64,000 nt of DNA from Silvanigrella paludirubra. Its GTDB lineage: Bacteria; Bdellovibrionota_B; Oligoflexia; Silvanigrellales; Silvanigrellaceae. Position numbers and translations under genes: made by a program. Below are positions 45,711 through 54,777 of the stretch, in pieces. How positions within the stretch are numbered: position 1 is the stretch's first letter; every line of letters starts with the position of its first letter. Where the stretch lies: positions 372,001-436,000 of the forward strand of contig NZ_WFLM01000002.1 in assembly GCF_009208775.1 (NCBI RefSeq), in the 5' to 3' direction. The notes under the pieces were generated by a model, which saw only the letters and a program-made list of their open reading frames with translations, made no database searches and was not told where the DNA came from.

Positions 45711-46424
45711 ATGGGTCGTCATAACACAATTGCGGGGCGAATGGCTTCTAGTGCAGCAGCAAAAGGACGTCTTTTTACAAAATTAGCCAGAGAAATCATG
45801 GTTTCTGCAAGAGCAGGAAGCGACTTGAATTCAAATGCCGCTTTAAGATCAGCGGTAAATAAAGCAAAAGATAATAGTATGCCCAAAGAAAATATCGAAA
45901 GAGCAATTAAAAAAGGCTCTGGCGAAATGACGGGTATGAGTTTTGAGGAAATTACTTACGAAGGCTATGGACCAAACGGCTCAGCGATTATGATAGAAGT
46001 TCTTACAGATAACCGGAATAGAACACACCCTGAATTACGCCGCATTTTTCAAAAAAATGGTGGCAATATGGGAGAAATGGGTGTCGTTGCTTGGATGTTC
46101 AAAAAGCGTGGTGTTTTTGTAATAGATTCCTCAAAAGTATCTGAAGATAAAATTATGGAAGTTGCTCTTGAATCAGGAGCTGAAGATATAATTACCGAAG
46201 ATAATTTTACAACCGTATATACTGAAGTAGTAAACTTTGCTACTATCCGAGAAGCTTTAATAAATGCTGACATCCCCTTTGAAAAAGCGGGTCTTGAGTT
46301 AATTCCAGACAATCTCGTTTCCTTATCTGGAGATAATGCGAAACAAGCTTTAGAACTTGTAGATAAATTAGAAGAACACGATGATGTTCAAAACGTTTAT
46401 CATAATTTTGATATTCAAGAATAA
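45711..46424 (+). CDS. YebC/PmpR-family protein
   Basis: 237 residues, the usual family length. The sequence AAAKGRLFTKLAREIMVSAR, NAALRSAVNKAKDNSMPKEN and ITYEGYGPNGSAIMIEVLTDN (here split) is the YebC signature. GGNMGEMGVVAWMFKKRG and the C-terminal NAKQALELVDKLEEHDDVQNVYHNF complete the three domains. The N-terminus MGRHNTIAGRMAS differs from the common MAGHSKWANIKHRK form. Members are known as DNA-binding regulators and more recently as factors that relieve stalled ribosomes. AAGGA precedes the ATG. Confidence 0.92.
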   Translation: MGRHNTIAGRMASSAAAKGRLFTKLAREIMVSARAGSDLNSNAALRSAVNKAKDNSMPKENIERAIKKGSGEMTGMSFEEITYEGYGPNGSAIMIEVLTDNRNRTHPELRRIFQKNGGNMGEMGVVAWMFKKRGVFVIDSSKVSEDKIMEVALESGAEDIITEDNFTTVYTEVVNFATIREALINADIPFEKAGLELIPDNLVSLSGDNAKQALELVDKLEEHDDVQNVYHNFDIQE

Positions 46425-46451
46425 TATTTTATTTTGTTTAAAGGAAATTTT

Positions 46452-48185
46452 ATGTCTAAGTATTATTTTACAAATAAATATTTAACTTATAATGAAATGA
46501 ATTCTGACATAGATAACCTTTGTAGTCAAATACCAAAAAATGTTGAGTTTGAAAAATTAGAAATTGCAAAAACTCTTGAAAATAGATCCATTATTGCTTT
46601 AAGAGTTTACCCAAGAGGAAAAAAAATAGATCAACCTACTATTTGGATCGATGCAAATATGCACTCCAATGAATTAATAGGTACAAATGCAGTCTTGGCT
46701 CATATAGAAAACTTAATTCATAAACTTATCTTTAATGAATCAAAGTTTTTTTCTGTAAACTATGTTTTTGTTCCTCGAATTTGTCCTGATGGAGCCGAAC
46801 AATATTTTACAGAAGGAAAACGCAGTAGAAGTAATGCTCGTGATTCTAGAACTGAAATTGAAAAAGGATCTTATTGGAATCGCCAATGTTTAGTTGATAA
46901 AGAAATAAAAGATAATGGTTACGATCTTTTCAAAAACAAAAAAAGAATTGGATTAATGAGAAGAAAAACCAATTCTGGAATTTGGGTTTGTGATGAAAAA
47001 TATCCAGAATTAATGAGAAGAAGAGAGCTAGGAGACAAAGAACCTTTTTACGATATTTTTCCAGAAGGAATGATAGAAAATTATGATGGATTAAATATAC
47101 CATTTGCTCTAAATCTTGGTGATAATGAGATTGATTTAAATCGTAACTTCCCAGTTGAATGGGCTCCAAATTATACTGAAAATAAAAGTGGTAAAATTTC
47201 TTTATCCGAAATTGAAAGCAGAGCCATTGCCGATTTTTCTGCTAAAATACCTCAAATATATTTTTGGTTAAATTATCATTCTTTTGGAGGTGTTTTTATA
47301 CGTCCGCTAGAATCTAAAGATGATAGTGAAATGAATATTTTAGATAGAAGTATTTACCAAACTCTTGATAAAAAACTAGAAGAAATTACAGGCTATCCTT
47401 CCGTAAGCGGTCATAAAGAATTTACTTATATTCCAGGAAAACCATTACAGGGTTGCCTCTCTTCCTACGCTTATCACTCTTTAGGAGCCTATTGTTACGT
47501 TTGTGAATTGTGGGATCTTCCACAAAGAATGGGAAGAAATGAAAGACCATTTATAAATAGATATGACTTTTGGTCAAAAAAAGAATGGCGAAGTGTTTAC
47601 GAATATGATCGCGATGAAAATCAAGGAATTATGTTTGGAAATCCATGGAAAAAATACAACCATAAACAACTTGGAGAAGTTGAAATTTCTGAAATTCCTA
47701 CTTTTTTTGGAATCAATAACCCACCACAAAAACTAATTCATGAAGTGATTCAAAACCAAGTTCCACTTTTATCTTTATTTGTTGATATTGCACCCTTGCC
47801 GAATGTTTCTGTTAACTTATCAAAGGAAAGTACAAGTAATTTAAAATACGCAGAATTAACTATTTCAAATGATGGATTTTTGCCTACTTTTGTCTCTGAA
47901 GCGAGAAGCCGATCACAAGGATCCAAAAAAATTATAATTGAAATACTTGATATTAAAAACGCCACTCTTATAGGAAATTCTATATACCAATTAGATCCTC
48001 TTGCTGGATATTCTCCTGTTATTAATGGATGGATAAATTCTGTAGATATCGGAACAAATTCATATTCTACAAAAACAATTAAAATTCCTTTTCTAACTCA
48101 AAATGAAAAAAGTAAATTCAGTGCTGTATTTAAAGTTAGTTTTTCTCATTTAGGTGAATATTATGCAAAATTTATTAATGAATAA
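46452..48185 (+). CDS. M14-family zinc carboxypeptidase
   Basis: 577 residues starting at the ATG at 46452, with AAAGGA upstream; a start at 46434 lacks a site. Zinc ligands are in DANMHSNELIG (HxxE) and WLNYHSFGG (His). Substrate-binding NRNF is in IDLNRNFPVEW, and the catalytic Glu is in YVCELWDLP. After the catalytic domain (to about 400) a beta-rich tail follows. No signal peptide is visible, so it may act inside the cell, on peptides or cell-wall fragments. Its last 11 bases overlap the 3' end of the histidine kinase gene on the other strand. Confidence 0.88.
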   Translation: MSKYYFTNKYLTYNEMNSDIDNLCSQIPKNVEFEKLEIAKTLENRSIIALRVYPRGKKIDQPTIWIDANMHSNELIGTNAVLAHIENLIHKLIFNESKFFSVNYVFVPRICPDGAEQYFTEGKRSRSNARDSRTEIEKGSYWNRQCLVDKEIKDNGYDLFKNKKRIGLMRRKTNSGIWVCDEKYPELMRRRELGDKEPFYDIFPEGMIENYDGLNIPFALNLGDNEIDLNRNFPVEWAPNYTENKSGKISLSEIESRAIADFSAKIPQIYFWLNYHSFGGVFIRPLESKDDSEMNILDRSIYQTLDKKLEEITGYPSVSGHKEFTYIPGKPLQGCLSSYAYHSLGAYCYVCELWDLPQRMGRNERPFINRYDFWSKKEWRSVYEYDRDENQGIMFGNPWKKYNHKQLGEVEISEIPTFFGINNPPQKLIHEVIQNQVPLLSLFVDIAPLPNVSVNLSKESTSNLKYAELTISNDGFLPTFVSEARSRSQGSKKIIIEILDIKNATLIGNSIYQLDPLAGYSPVINGWINSVDIGTNSYSTKTIKIPFLTQNEKSKFSAVFKVSFSHLGEYYAKFINE

Positions 48186-49803
48186 CTTCTTTTATTTTTA
48201 TTAATAACTGCTTTAATAAAAAAGGCTTTTCAATTAACATTGAGCCATCTCTAGAAAATTCGTTTCTTATAAGAAGATCATCGGCGTGTCCTGTCAAAAA
48301 TATTATTTTTATTTCAGGAAATAATTGAACGATAGAATCTGCTAATTTTTTTCCACTAAACAATGGCATTATTATATCAGTAATGACTAATTTAATTTCA
48401 TTCCCTTTGCTTTTTATTATTTCAATTGCATCATATCCATTTTTAGCTAAATAAACATCATAACCATATATTTTTAAACTATTTGAAATAGATTCACTTA
48501 ACTCTTCTTTATCTTCAACAACAAGTATTTTTTCTTTACCTTCTAAATTTATATTATTTTGTTCCTCTAATTTTAAAGAATTGAGTTTTAAATCTGTTGC
48601 AGGAAAATAAATTTGAAATGTCGTTCCTTTCCCTAATTCACTATTAACCACAATAGTACCTTTAGATTGCTCAACTATAGAATATATTGTTGCAAGACCA
48701 AGACCTGTTCCTTTACCTTCTTCTTTAGTAGAGAAAAAAGGTTCAAAAATTCTGGCCTGAGTATTTGGATCCATTCCAACTCCATTATCACCTACCGATA
48801 AAACAACATAATGACCAGCCTTCAGAAAATGACTACCTAAAGAGATATCTTCATGAATTTCTTTATTTGATGTTTCAATCTTAATGATACCAGTCTCACC
48901 AATAGCGTCTCTTGCATTGATAATTAAATTTAAAATAACTTGTTCAATATGAGTAGGGTCAGCTAAAACATTCTCAATTTCGTTTGATAGTTCTTTTTTT
49001 AGTTCTATATTCTCTGGTAATAATCTTATTAACATTTTTTCAATATCTTCTATAATTAAATTAATATTAAGAGATATTAAATTCAATCTTTGTTTTTTAC
49101 CAAAACTTAAAATTTGATGTAATAATTTTGCAGCATGTTTTGATGTTTTTTTAATTTGCTCTGTCTGTTTTTTTACTACGGGAGATATATTTTGAGATGA
49201 GTTTAAAATAATATCACAGTTTAAATTTACTATTGTAAGCATATTATTGATATCGTGAGAAATTCCACCAGCAAGTTGCCCAATTAATTCCATTTTTTGA
49301 GAACGTTGAATTTTTTCTTTTAAATCAGTTTGATATCTTGTTCTTAAAAAATACTTATTTTGATCTAAACTCATTAATTTAAGTTTTACACTATCTGTAA
49401 CATCATCAATTTTTAAAATAATATGATTTAACTTTTTGTTTCTATCAAATATTGGTATATTTGAAACTTTCCAATATTTTAAAACTTGGGTTTGTATTCC
49501 ATTTTGATTCACCTTAATATTAAATTTTTGAATATCCATAAATTCTTCTGTATGTTCATGAAGAACTTTATCCAAAGATAATTTCAAATTTTCTATTCCT
49601 GAATCTTCTTCCATATGCATATTTACTTTAAAAAAATAAAATAAATTAAATCCCTCAATCAAATGACGCTTAATATTCAATAAGTTAACAAATTGGTTGC
49701 TTGCTGATTTAATTATAAGATTTTCATCTAAAATAAGATAAGATATTGGCAATAATTCGCTTAAAGATTTATAATCTAGCTCATCTTTTGATTCTTTAGC
49801 CAA
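48175..49803 (-). CDS. Hybrid sensor histidine kinase/response regulator
   Basis: 542 residues without membrane segments, so it senses from the cytoplasm. Order: PAS domain (about 10-130), HisKA with the phosphorylated His in LAGGISHDINNMLT (about 183), HATPase_c (N-box LNLIINARDAIGETG, G1 DNGVGMD, F-box FEPFFSTK, G2 GKGTGLGLATIY) and a receiver domain with the Asp in LVITDIIMP (about 471) and Lys in LIEKPF. No output domain follows. The start is a TTG with GAGG eight bases upstream. It is the last gene of the operon that begins with the Ig-like protein and LdcA-Mpl, 82 bases after the GspE-N protein. Confidence 0.9.
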   Translation of the reverse strand: MAKESKDELDYKSLSELLPISYLILDENLIIKSASNQFVNLLNIKRHLIEGFNLFYFFKVNMHMEEDSGIENLKLSLDKVLHEHTEEFMDIQKFNIKVNQNGIQTQVLKYWKVSNIPIFDRNKKLNHIILKIDDVTDSVKLKLMSLDQNKYFLRTRYQTDLKEKIQRSQKMELIGQLAGGISHDINNMLTIVNLNCDIILNSSQNISPVVKKQTEQIKKTSKHAAKLLHQILSFGKKQRLNLISLNINLIIEDIEKMLIRLLPENIELKKELSNEIENVLADPTHIEQVILNLIINARDAIGETGIIKIETSNKEIHEDISLGSHFLKAGHYVVLSVGDNGVGMDPNTQARIFEPFFSTKEEGKGTGLGLATIYSIVEQSKGTIVVNSELGKGTTFQIYFPATDLKLNSLKLEEQNNINLEGKEKILVVEDKEELSESISNSLKIYGYDVYLAKNGYDAIEIIKSKGNEIKLVITDIIMPLFSGKKLADSIVQLFPEIKIIFLTGHADDLLIRNEFSRDGSMLIEKPFLLKQLLIKIKEVIH

Positions 49804-49885
49804 AGAAAACCTCTTTATTTAAAAATAAAAGTTAATAAAACTGAAATTAAATCTTAAAACTAAAGAAACTTAAATAAAACCAAAA

Positions 49886-50353
49886 CTATTCATTTTCGCT
49901 CACATTTTGATTATCATCATCAATCCATTCATTAAATCCATGTTTTCTTAATGCTTCAATTATGGATGATCTTTCTGTAACAATCATCTCTCTCTCACAA
50001 AATTTATTATCTAAATAACCTCGGTGATCATCGTAAGGATTACATATAGCAAGTCTATATTCTTCTAAAGGAGCAGCACCGACACTCATTAGGTCATCAA
50101 AATTTTCAAGACTAACTTCAGAAAAGTCATATTTTAATTGATTTGAAGGAATGTAAGGCAAATTATGAGAACGCGCAAGACATCTTGCTAAAGTAGATTC
50201 ATCTATATAATTTAAATCAAGAAGAGCATCAGCCACAGAAAGTTTCCAATTTTCAGCAAATTTGGTAACAATAGACCAATCTATCTTATCAATTTTAATT
50301 TCATAATTAAGTACTTCATATAAATTTGGGAGAATTAAAGATGAGTTATTCAT
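49886..50353 (-). CDS. Stand-alone GspE N-terminal (MshEN) domain protein
   Basis: 155 residues. ALLDLNYIDESTLARCLARSHNLPYI followed by SNQLKYDFSEVSLENFDDLMSVGAAPLEEYRLAICNPYDD, split here as LNYIDESTLARCLA and GAAPLEEYRLAICNPYDD, has the pattern of the GspE/PilB N-terminal domain. In type II secretion and type IV pilus ATPases this part binds partner proteins, and its MshEN form binds cyclic di-GMP. There is no ATPase domain. It starts 10 bases after the TPR lipoprotein stop, with AGGAT upstream. A regulatory partner of the kinase gene downstream is plausible. Confidence 0.68.
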   Translation of the reverse strand: MNNSSLILPNLYEVLNYEIKIDKIDWSIVTKFAENWKLSVADALLDLNYIDESTLARCLARSHNLPYIPSNQLKYDFSEVSLENFDDLMSVGAAPLEEYRLAICNPYDDHRGYLDNKFCEREMIVTERSSIIEALRKHGFNEWIDDDNQNVSENE

Positions 50354-50363
50354 AAAATCCTAG

Positions 50364-52253
50364 TTATGTTTTCTTTTGAGTTTCAATTAATTTTTTTATT
50401 TCCATTATTTTTGAACCAATACCCTTCGATATTTTTCCAAGTTCTGGGTCAGACTCCAACTGATAAGGAAGCATGTCTGATAAAATTTTGCTAGTCATTT
50501 CTAAATTTTTTAAAGACTTTTCGAATTGCTGTTCTTTAAGTTGCACTAAAGCTAAATGGTAAATAATAACAGGCTCATCAGGCTCAAATTTCAAAGCCTC
50601 TTGAATATATTTTAATGAGTTTTTTAAATCATTTTTTTGAAAATAAAGCCAACCTAATGAATCTAAGTAAAACCCATTTTTCGGATTAATCGTGACAGCC
50701 TTATGCAGAATTTTACGAGCATATTCTATTTTTTTATTCCGCTCTACTAAAGTATAACCAAGAAAATTTAAACCATCGCCGTAATTAGGCCATTTAGTAT
50801 ATATTTGCTCTGCAAATTGAAGAGAAGCCTCTTCCGATTCTGCAAATCTTAAATATTCAGCTTTTTTTAAGTATAATTCCTTTGCATCTGGTATTTTTTT
50901 GAGAGATGAGTTTATAATTTCAACAGCTTCTTTATAATGTAAGTAAAAAGCTAAAATATTAGCTTTAAAAATAGTATCTTCTGCAATATTACTTTCTGAG
51001 ATTTCAAAATTTTTAATATTTTTTTCAGCTTCTTCTTTATTATTTGAATTAATATATATTAATATTTTTGCCTTTTTAGAATCATGGTATAATTCGCTTT
51101 CTTGAGTTATTTTATTTAAATAATCAATTGCCTCATTAAATTTACGCTGACCTTCACTACAAATAGCAAGATAATACATGATGACTGAATTATTATACTT
51201 CTCTTTAGAAAGTTCTAATAATCTTTTAGAAGCACCATTAAAATCTTTATTTACAATTAATATTTTTGAAATTTGAAAAGAAAATTCAGGAGGGAATGGG
51301 ATATGCTCATCAGAACTAGCTTCTAATTTTAATAATATGGATAAAGCTTCCTGTAATTTCTTTTGATATAAAAGAATATTTACATAATTTTGAGCATTTA
51401 GATTATTGTCTGATTCTTTTTCAAAAGCTAATTTAAAATATTTTTCAGCTTCAGCATAGTTTTTTAAATTCTGTTCAATTTTTGCGATAATAGTAATTAT
51501 TTCTATATTATCAGAATCTAATAAATAAGCATTTTTTGCATATTTTAAAGCGCTCATATTATTTTTTTCTGTATAATATTTTTGCGCTAAGGCTAACATT
51601 ACATTTGTTGACTTAGGATTTTTTGATAAAAAATTCTCTAAAATTCTTTTTTTATTATTTTTTATATTTGAAGCATAAAAAATAACTATTGCCTCATTAT
51701 TGGGATATTTTTTATATGCTTTTTCTAATGTTTTAATTAAAGAATTATAATCACCGTTTAATTGATAAACTGAAGCAATTAGAATTTCGATATCAGGTTT
51801 TTGTGGAAAAAGAACTTCTAATTTTAAGGCAATTTCTAAGGCTTTCTCATTTTTTTTAAGATTTATAAGAGTATTCGTTAGATTAATTCCGCATATTAGA
51901 GTTTTATTTGTATAAAAAGATGCCGTATATAATTTTTCAGCTATAAAATAATTTCTTTTTTCTTCAAATATCTTACCAAGTAAAAAAGCCTCATCTGCAT
52001 CAGATGAAGATAATTTATTGGCTTCAAAATTTTGAATTATTTTATTTATCCGATTTTGGACATAAGGTGAAATGGAACCGGGAGGTTCTTTATTGATATT
52101 TATTTCTTTGTCTGTTTCATTTTTTTCAATCACTAAATTTCTTGTATTTGAGTCTGTAACTGTATTTAAATTTGTTTTACTCGCACAAGAATTATTTAAA
52201 ATGAACAAAACAAAGATGAAAATGAATTTAGTATTATTACCAAAACAAGACAT
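50364..52253 (-). CDS. TPR-repeat lipoprotein
   Basis: 629 residues with a lipoprotein signal (LFILNNSC, Cys about 23), so it is anchored in the envelope. Nearly all of the rest is TPR helix pairs; clear repeats include NAQNYVNILLYQKKLQEALS, ALKYAKNAYLLDSDNIEI, and YLDSLGWLYFQKNDLKNSLKYI. Such proteins scaffold envelope complexes. AAGGATAT precedes the ATG. It lies 25 bases after the LdcA-Mpl gene and directly before the GspE-N protein. Confidence 0.85.
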   Translation of the reverse strand: MSCFGNNTKFIFIFVLFILNNSCASKTNLNTVTDSNTRNLVIEKNETDKEININKEPPGSISPYVQNRINKIIQNFEANKLSSSDADEAFLLGKIFEEKRNYFIAEKLYTASFYTNKTLICGINLTNTLINLKKNEKALEIALKLEVLFPQKPDIEILIASVYQLNGDYNSLIKTLEKAYKKYPNNEAIVIFYASNIKNNKKRILENFLSKNPKSTNVMLALAQKYYTEKNNMSALKYAKNAYLLDSDNIEIITIIAKIEQNLKNYAEAEKYFKLAFEKESDNNLNAQNYVNILLYQKKLQEALSILLKLEASSDEHIPFPPEFSFQISKILIVNKDFNGASKRLLELSKEKYNNSVIMYYLAICSEGQRKFNEAIDYLNKITQESELYHDSKKAKILIYINSNNKEEAEKNIKNFEISESNIAEDTIFKANILAFYLHYKEAVEIINSSLKKIPDAKELYLKKAEYLRFAESEEASLQFAEQIYTKWPNYGDGLNFLGYTLVERNKKIEYARKILHKAVTINPKNGFYLDSLGWLYFQKNDLKNSLKYIQEALKFEPDEPVIIYHLALVQLKEQQFEKSLKNLEMTSKILSDMLPYQLESDPELGKISKGIGSKIMEIKKLIETQKKT

Positions 52254-52278
52254 TTTAATATCCTTGTTAAGTTATTCC

Positions 52279-54762
52279 CTAAAGCCCATTCGCAAAGCGA
52301 TAAGGTATTCCATCAAATGATCCACTCGACATGAATACAATTGTATCACCTGGGCTGACTTGTTGTTTTAGGGTTTCAAGCAATTTTTCATTGTCGTCAA
52401 AATAACTAGCATTTTCTCCGCAGGCTTTAGCAACTGAGGGACCATCTAAAATCTCATTTTTCTCCATTCTCATATCCTGAGGAACTTTTCCTAACAAAAC
52501 TTTATCCGCATGAAAAAAGCTTTTACTCAATTGATCCTGTAAAACCCTTCTCCTCATTGTTGCATTTCTAGGATCAAAACATGCTATTAATTTACCTTTC
52601 TTTCCAACACTTTTCATATAACTTCGAAATGCTTCTAATGTTGTTACTATTGCTGTTGGATGGTGTGCAAAATCGTCAAAAACAGAGATATTATTTTTTT
52701 CTTTTAGTAGCTCAAATCTTCTTTTAACGCCTTTAAAGCTTTCCATAGATTTACTTAGTTTACTTAAAAAAACTTTATTTTCTTTATAAATTGGTAAATC
52801 TATGAATTCTGTATCTTTTATTTCATCTAAAATATTTGACGCATGCAGTATTGCAATTGATGCCACAGCATTTAAGGCATTGTGATTTCCAAACATTCCT
52901 GTTTTAAATTTTAATAACTTCCCATTAGGTTGCTTGCATTGAATTTCAATCCCATTTTTTAAAGTTTTATAGGAAACTAATTGCCAACAAAATGAGCTTT
53001 TAGATTGCTTAAATGCACTAAAACCTATGACATGGGCGCCAGAGTTTTTAGCCACTTGATAAGCTCTTTTATCATCAAAATTTGCAATAACGATTCCATT
53101 TCTTTCTTTTGTTAATTTAGCCAGTTTTAAAAATTCATTTTCAATTGCTTCTACATTAGGGTAAATATCAGCATGATCAAATTCAATATTATTAATTAAA
53201 CATATTTTAGGTTCATAATGTAAAAATTTAGGCCCTTTATCAAAAAAGGCGGAATCATATTCATCTCCTTCTAAAACAAAAAGATTTTTTGATTTTAAAG
53301 CAAAGCCAGCTTCAAAATTTGCAGGCCTTCCTCCTATCAAAAATGAAGGTTTTTTTCCTAATTTAGTTAAAAGATGAGTAACTAAGCTGCTTGTAGTGGT
53401 TTTCCCATGTGTTCCACTAATAATAATATTTCTACTTTTAGATAAAAAATATTTCCTAAGAGCAGAAGGAAAACTAAACATAGGTATTGTTCGAGAAAGA
53501 ATTTCTTCTAATTCATCATTTTTCTTTAAACTTGCACTTAATCGACTTACAACATTCGCTAAAATAATGGCATCGGGATTATTATTTTCTATATTTTCGG
53601 CTTTGAAACCAACATCAGGTTTAATACCAAGATCGGCAATCACTTTATCCATGGGAGGATAAATTGGTGTATCACTTCCTGTTACAGTATAACCAGCTTC
53701 TTGAAATAGACCAGAAACTTGTGCCATACCCGTTCCACCTATTCCTGTCATGTGAATTTTTAACTGAGTATGATTTTCATCTAATTTTTTACAAAAAAGA
53801 TCTGGTGAAAATTTAGTTGCAACTAAATTTGTTTTATCTATTTTATTATAAATTGTTATTTTAGGATTATCATTAAAATTAATTTTAATTTTTCCTTTCA
53901 TAACAAGAGGGAATCTAAATTCATCATGTCCAAATAATGGAAAATCAATAACAGGTAAATTTAATTTTTTAGAAATAATTTGAATTAAAAATTCTCTATT
54001 CAATGGCTTTTCATTAGAGTCCAAACAATCTGAAAAATTTCCCAACACAATTGCTTTAGTATTTTTTATTAATTCAGAATTTATAAGTGCATCTAATTTT
54101 CTTATAATTCTATATAAATGTTCATTGCATTCTTCAATAAATAAAATATTATTTTTAGGAAATTCAATATATTTAAGTGAAGCTAGACTTTCAGCTAAAC
54201 TTAAATTTAAAGGAACACATACACCAGCCATATTTGCTTTGGAAAACTTATTTATATTATTATAAATTTTAACAGGAAATGTATATTCATTTTCAATATC
54301 ATTTAGCAATTCAATTAAACATTTTTGATCTATCATAGGTCCATTAAAAAAATTTGGTGAAAATGCATTTTGTCCATGAATATAACGAAAATTTGGATAC
54401 CTCAATGATAAATAAACACCAATAAAAGAAATATCTGAAAAACCAATCAATGTTTTTTCTGGTATAACAGGAGGAAGTATATTTTCTAAAAATGGAATAA
54501 TTTCAGTACAACCCATCCCACCTCGAGCAGCAATTAATATATTAAACCTTCTCATAGTTAGAGCATAGCCAAGTTGTGCCGCTCTTTCCATAATAGGAGC
54601 CGCTGTTACACCATCATATGAAACTTGATTTGGTAAAATTTCAGTAACATCAAAACCTAAATTTTTTATATTTTGAATTCGTTCTAATTTTCTTTTATCG
54701 TCTATTCTATTTTTACCTGAAGGATGTATAATTGCAATATGCTTTTTATCTTTATAATTCAT
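52279..54762 (-). CDS. mpl: LD-carboxypeptidase/UDP-MurNAc-tripeptide ligase fusion (LdcA-Mpl)
   Basis: 827 residues joining two steps of peptidoglycan recycling. Residues 1-310 are a peptidase S66 LD-carboxypeptidase: AARGGMGCTEIIPFL, LIGFSDISFIGVYLS (region of the Ser nucleophile), ILFIEECNEHLYRI (Glu) and FPLFGHDEFRFP (His). This domain removes the terminal D-Ala of the tetrapeptide. From about 335, IHMTGIGGTGMAQVSGLF opens a Mur ligase: SGTHGKTTTSSLVTHLL (ATP loop, about 450), LEGDEYDSAFFDKGPKF, NNIEFDHADIYPN and FDDFAHHPTAI. These are the marks of Mpl, which attaches the tripeptide to UDP-MurNAc. Both enzymes are separate proteins in E. coli. AGGAGA supports the start. Confidence 0.9.
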   Translation of the reverse strand: MNYKDKKHIAIIHPSGKNRIDDKRKLERIQNIKNLGFDVTEILPNQVSYDGVTAAPIMERAAQLGYALTMRRFNILIAARGGMGCTEIIPFLENILPPVIPEKTLIGFSDISFIGVYLSLRYPNFRYIHGQNAFSPNFFNGPMIDQKCLIELLNDIENEYTFPVKIYNNINKFSKANMAGVCVPLNLSLAESLASLKYIEFPKNNILFIEECNEHLYRIIRKLDALINSELIKNTKAIVLGNFSDCLDSNEKPLNREFLIQIISKKLNLPVIDFPLFGHDEFRFPLVMKGKIKINFNDNPKITIYNKIDKTNLVATKFSPDLFCKKLDENHTQLKIHMTGIGGTGMAQVSGLFQEAGYTVTGSDTPIYPPMDKVIADLGIKPDVGFKAENIENNNPDAIILANVVSRLSASLKKNDELEEILSRTIPMFSFPSALRKYFLSKSRNIIISGTHGKTTTSSLVTHLLTKLGKKPSFLIGGRPANFEAGFALKSKNLFVLEGDEYDSAFFDKGPKFLHYEPKICLINNIEFDHADIYPNVEAIENEFLKLAKLTKERNGIVIANFDDKRAYQVAKNSGAHVIGFSAFKQSKSSFCWQLVSYKTLKNGIEIQCKQPNGKLLKFKTGMFGNHNALNAVASIAILHASNILDEIKDTEFIDLPIYKENKVFLSKLSKSMESFKGVKRRFELLKEKNNISVFDDFAHHPTAIVTTLEAFRSYMKSVGKKGKLIACFDPRNATMRRRVLQDQLSKSFFHADKVLLGKVPQDMRMEKNEILDGPSVAKACGENASYFDDNEKLLETLKQQVSPGDTIVFMSSGSFDGIPYRFANGL

Positions 54763-54777
54763 TGAGTATCTCCTAAT

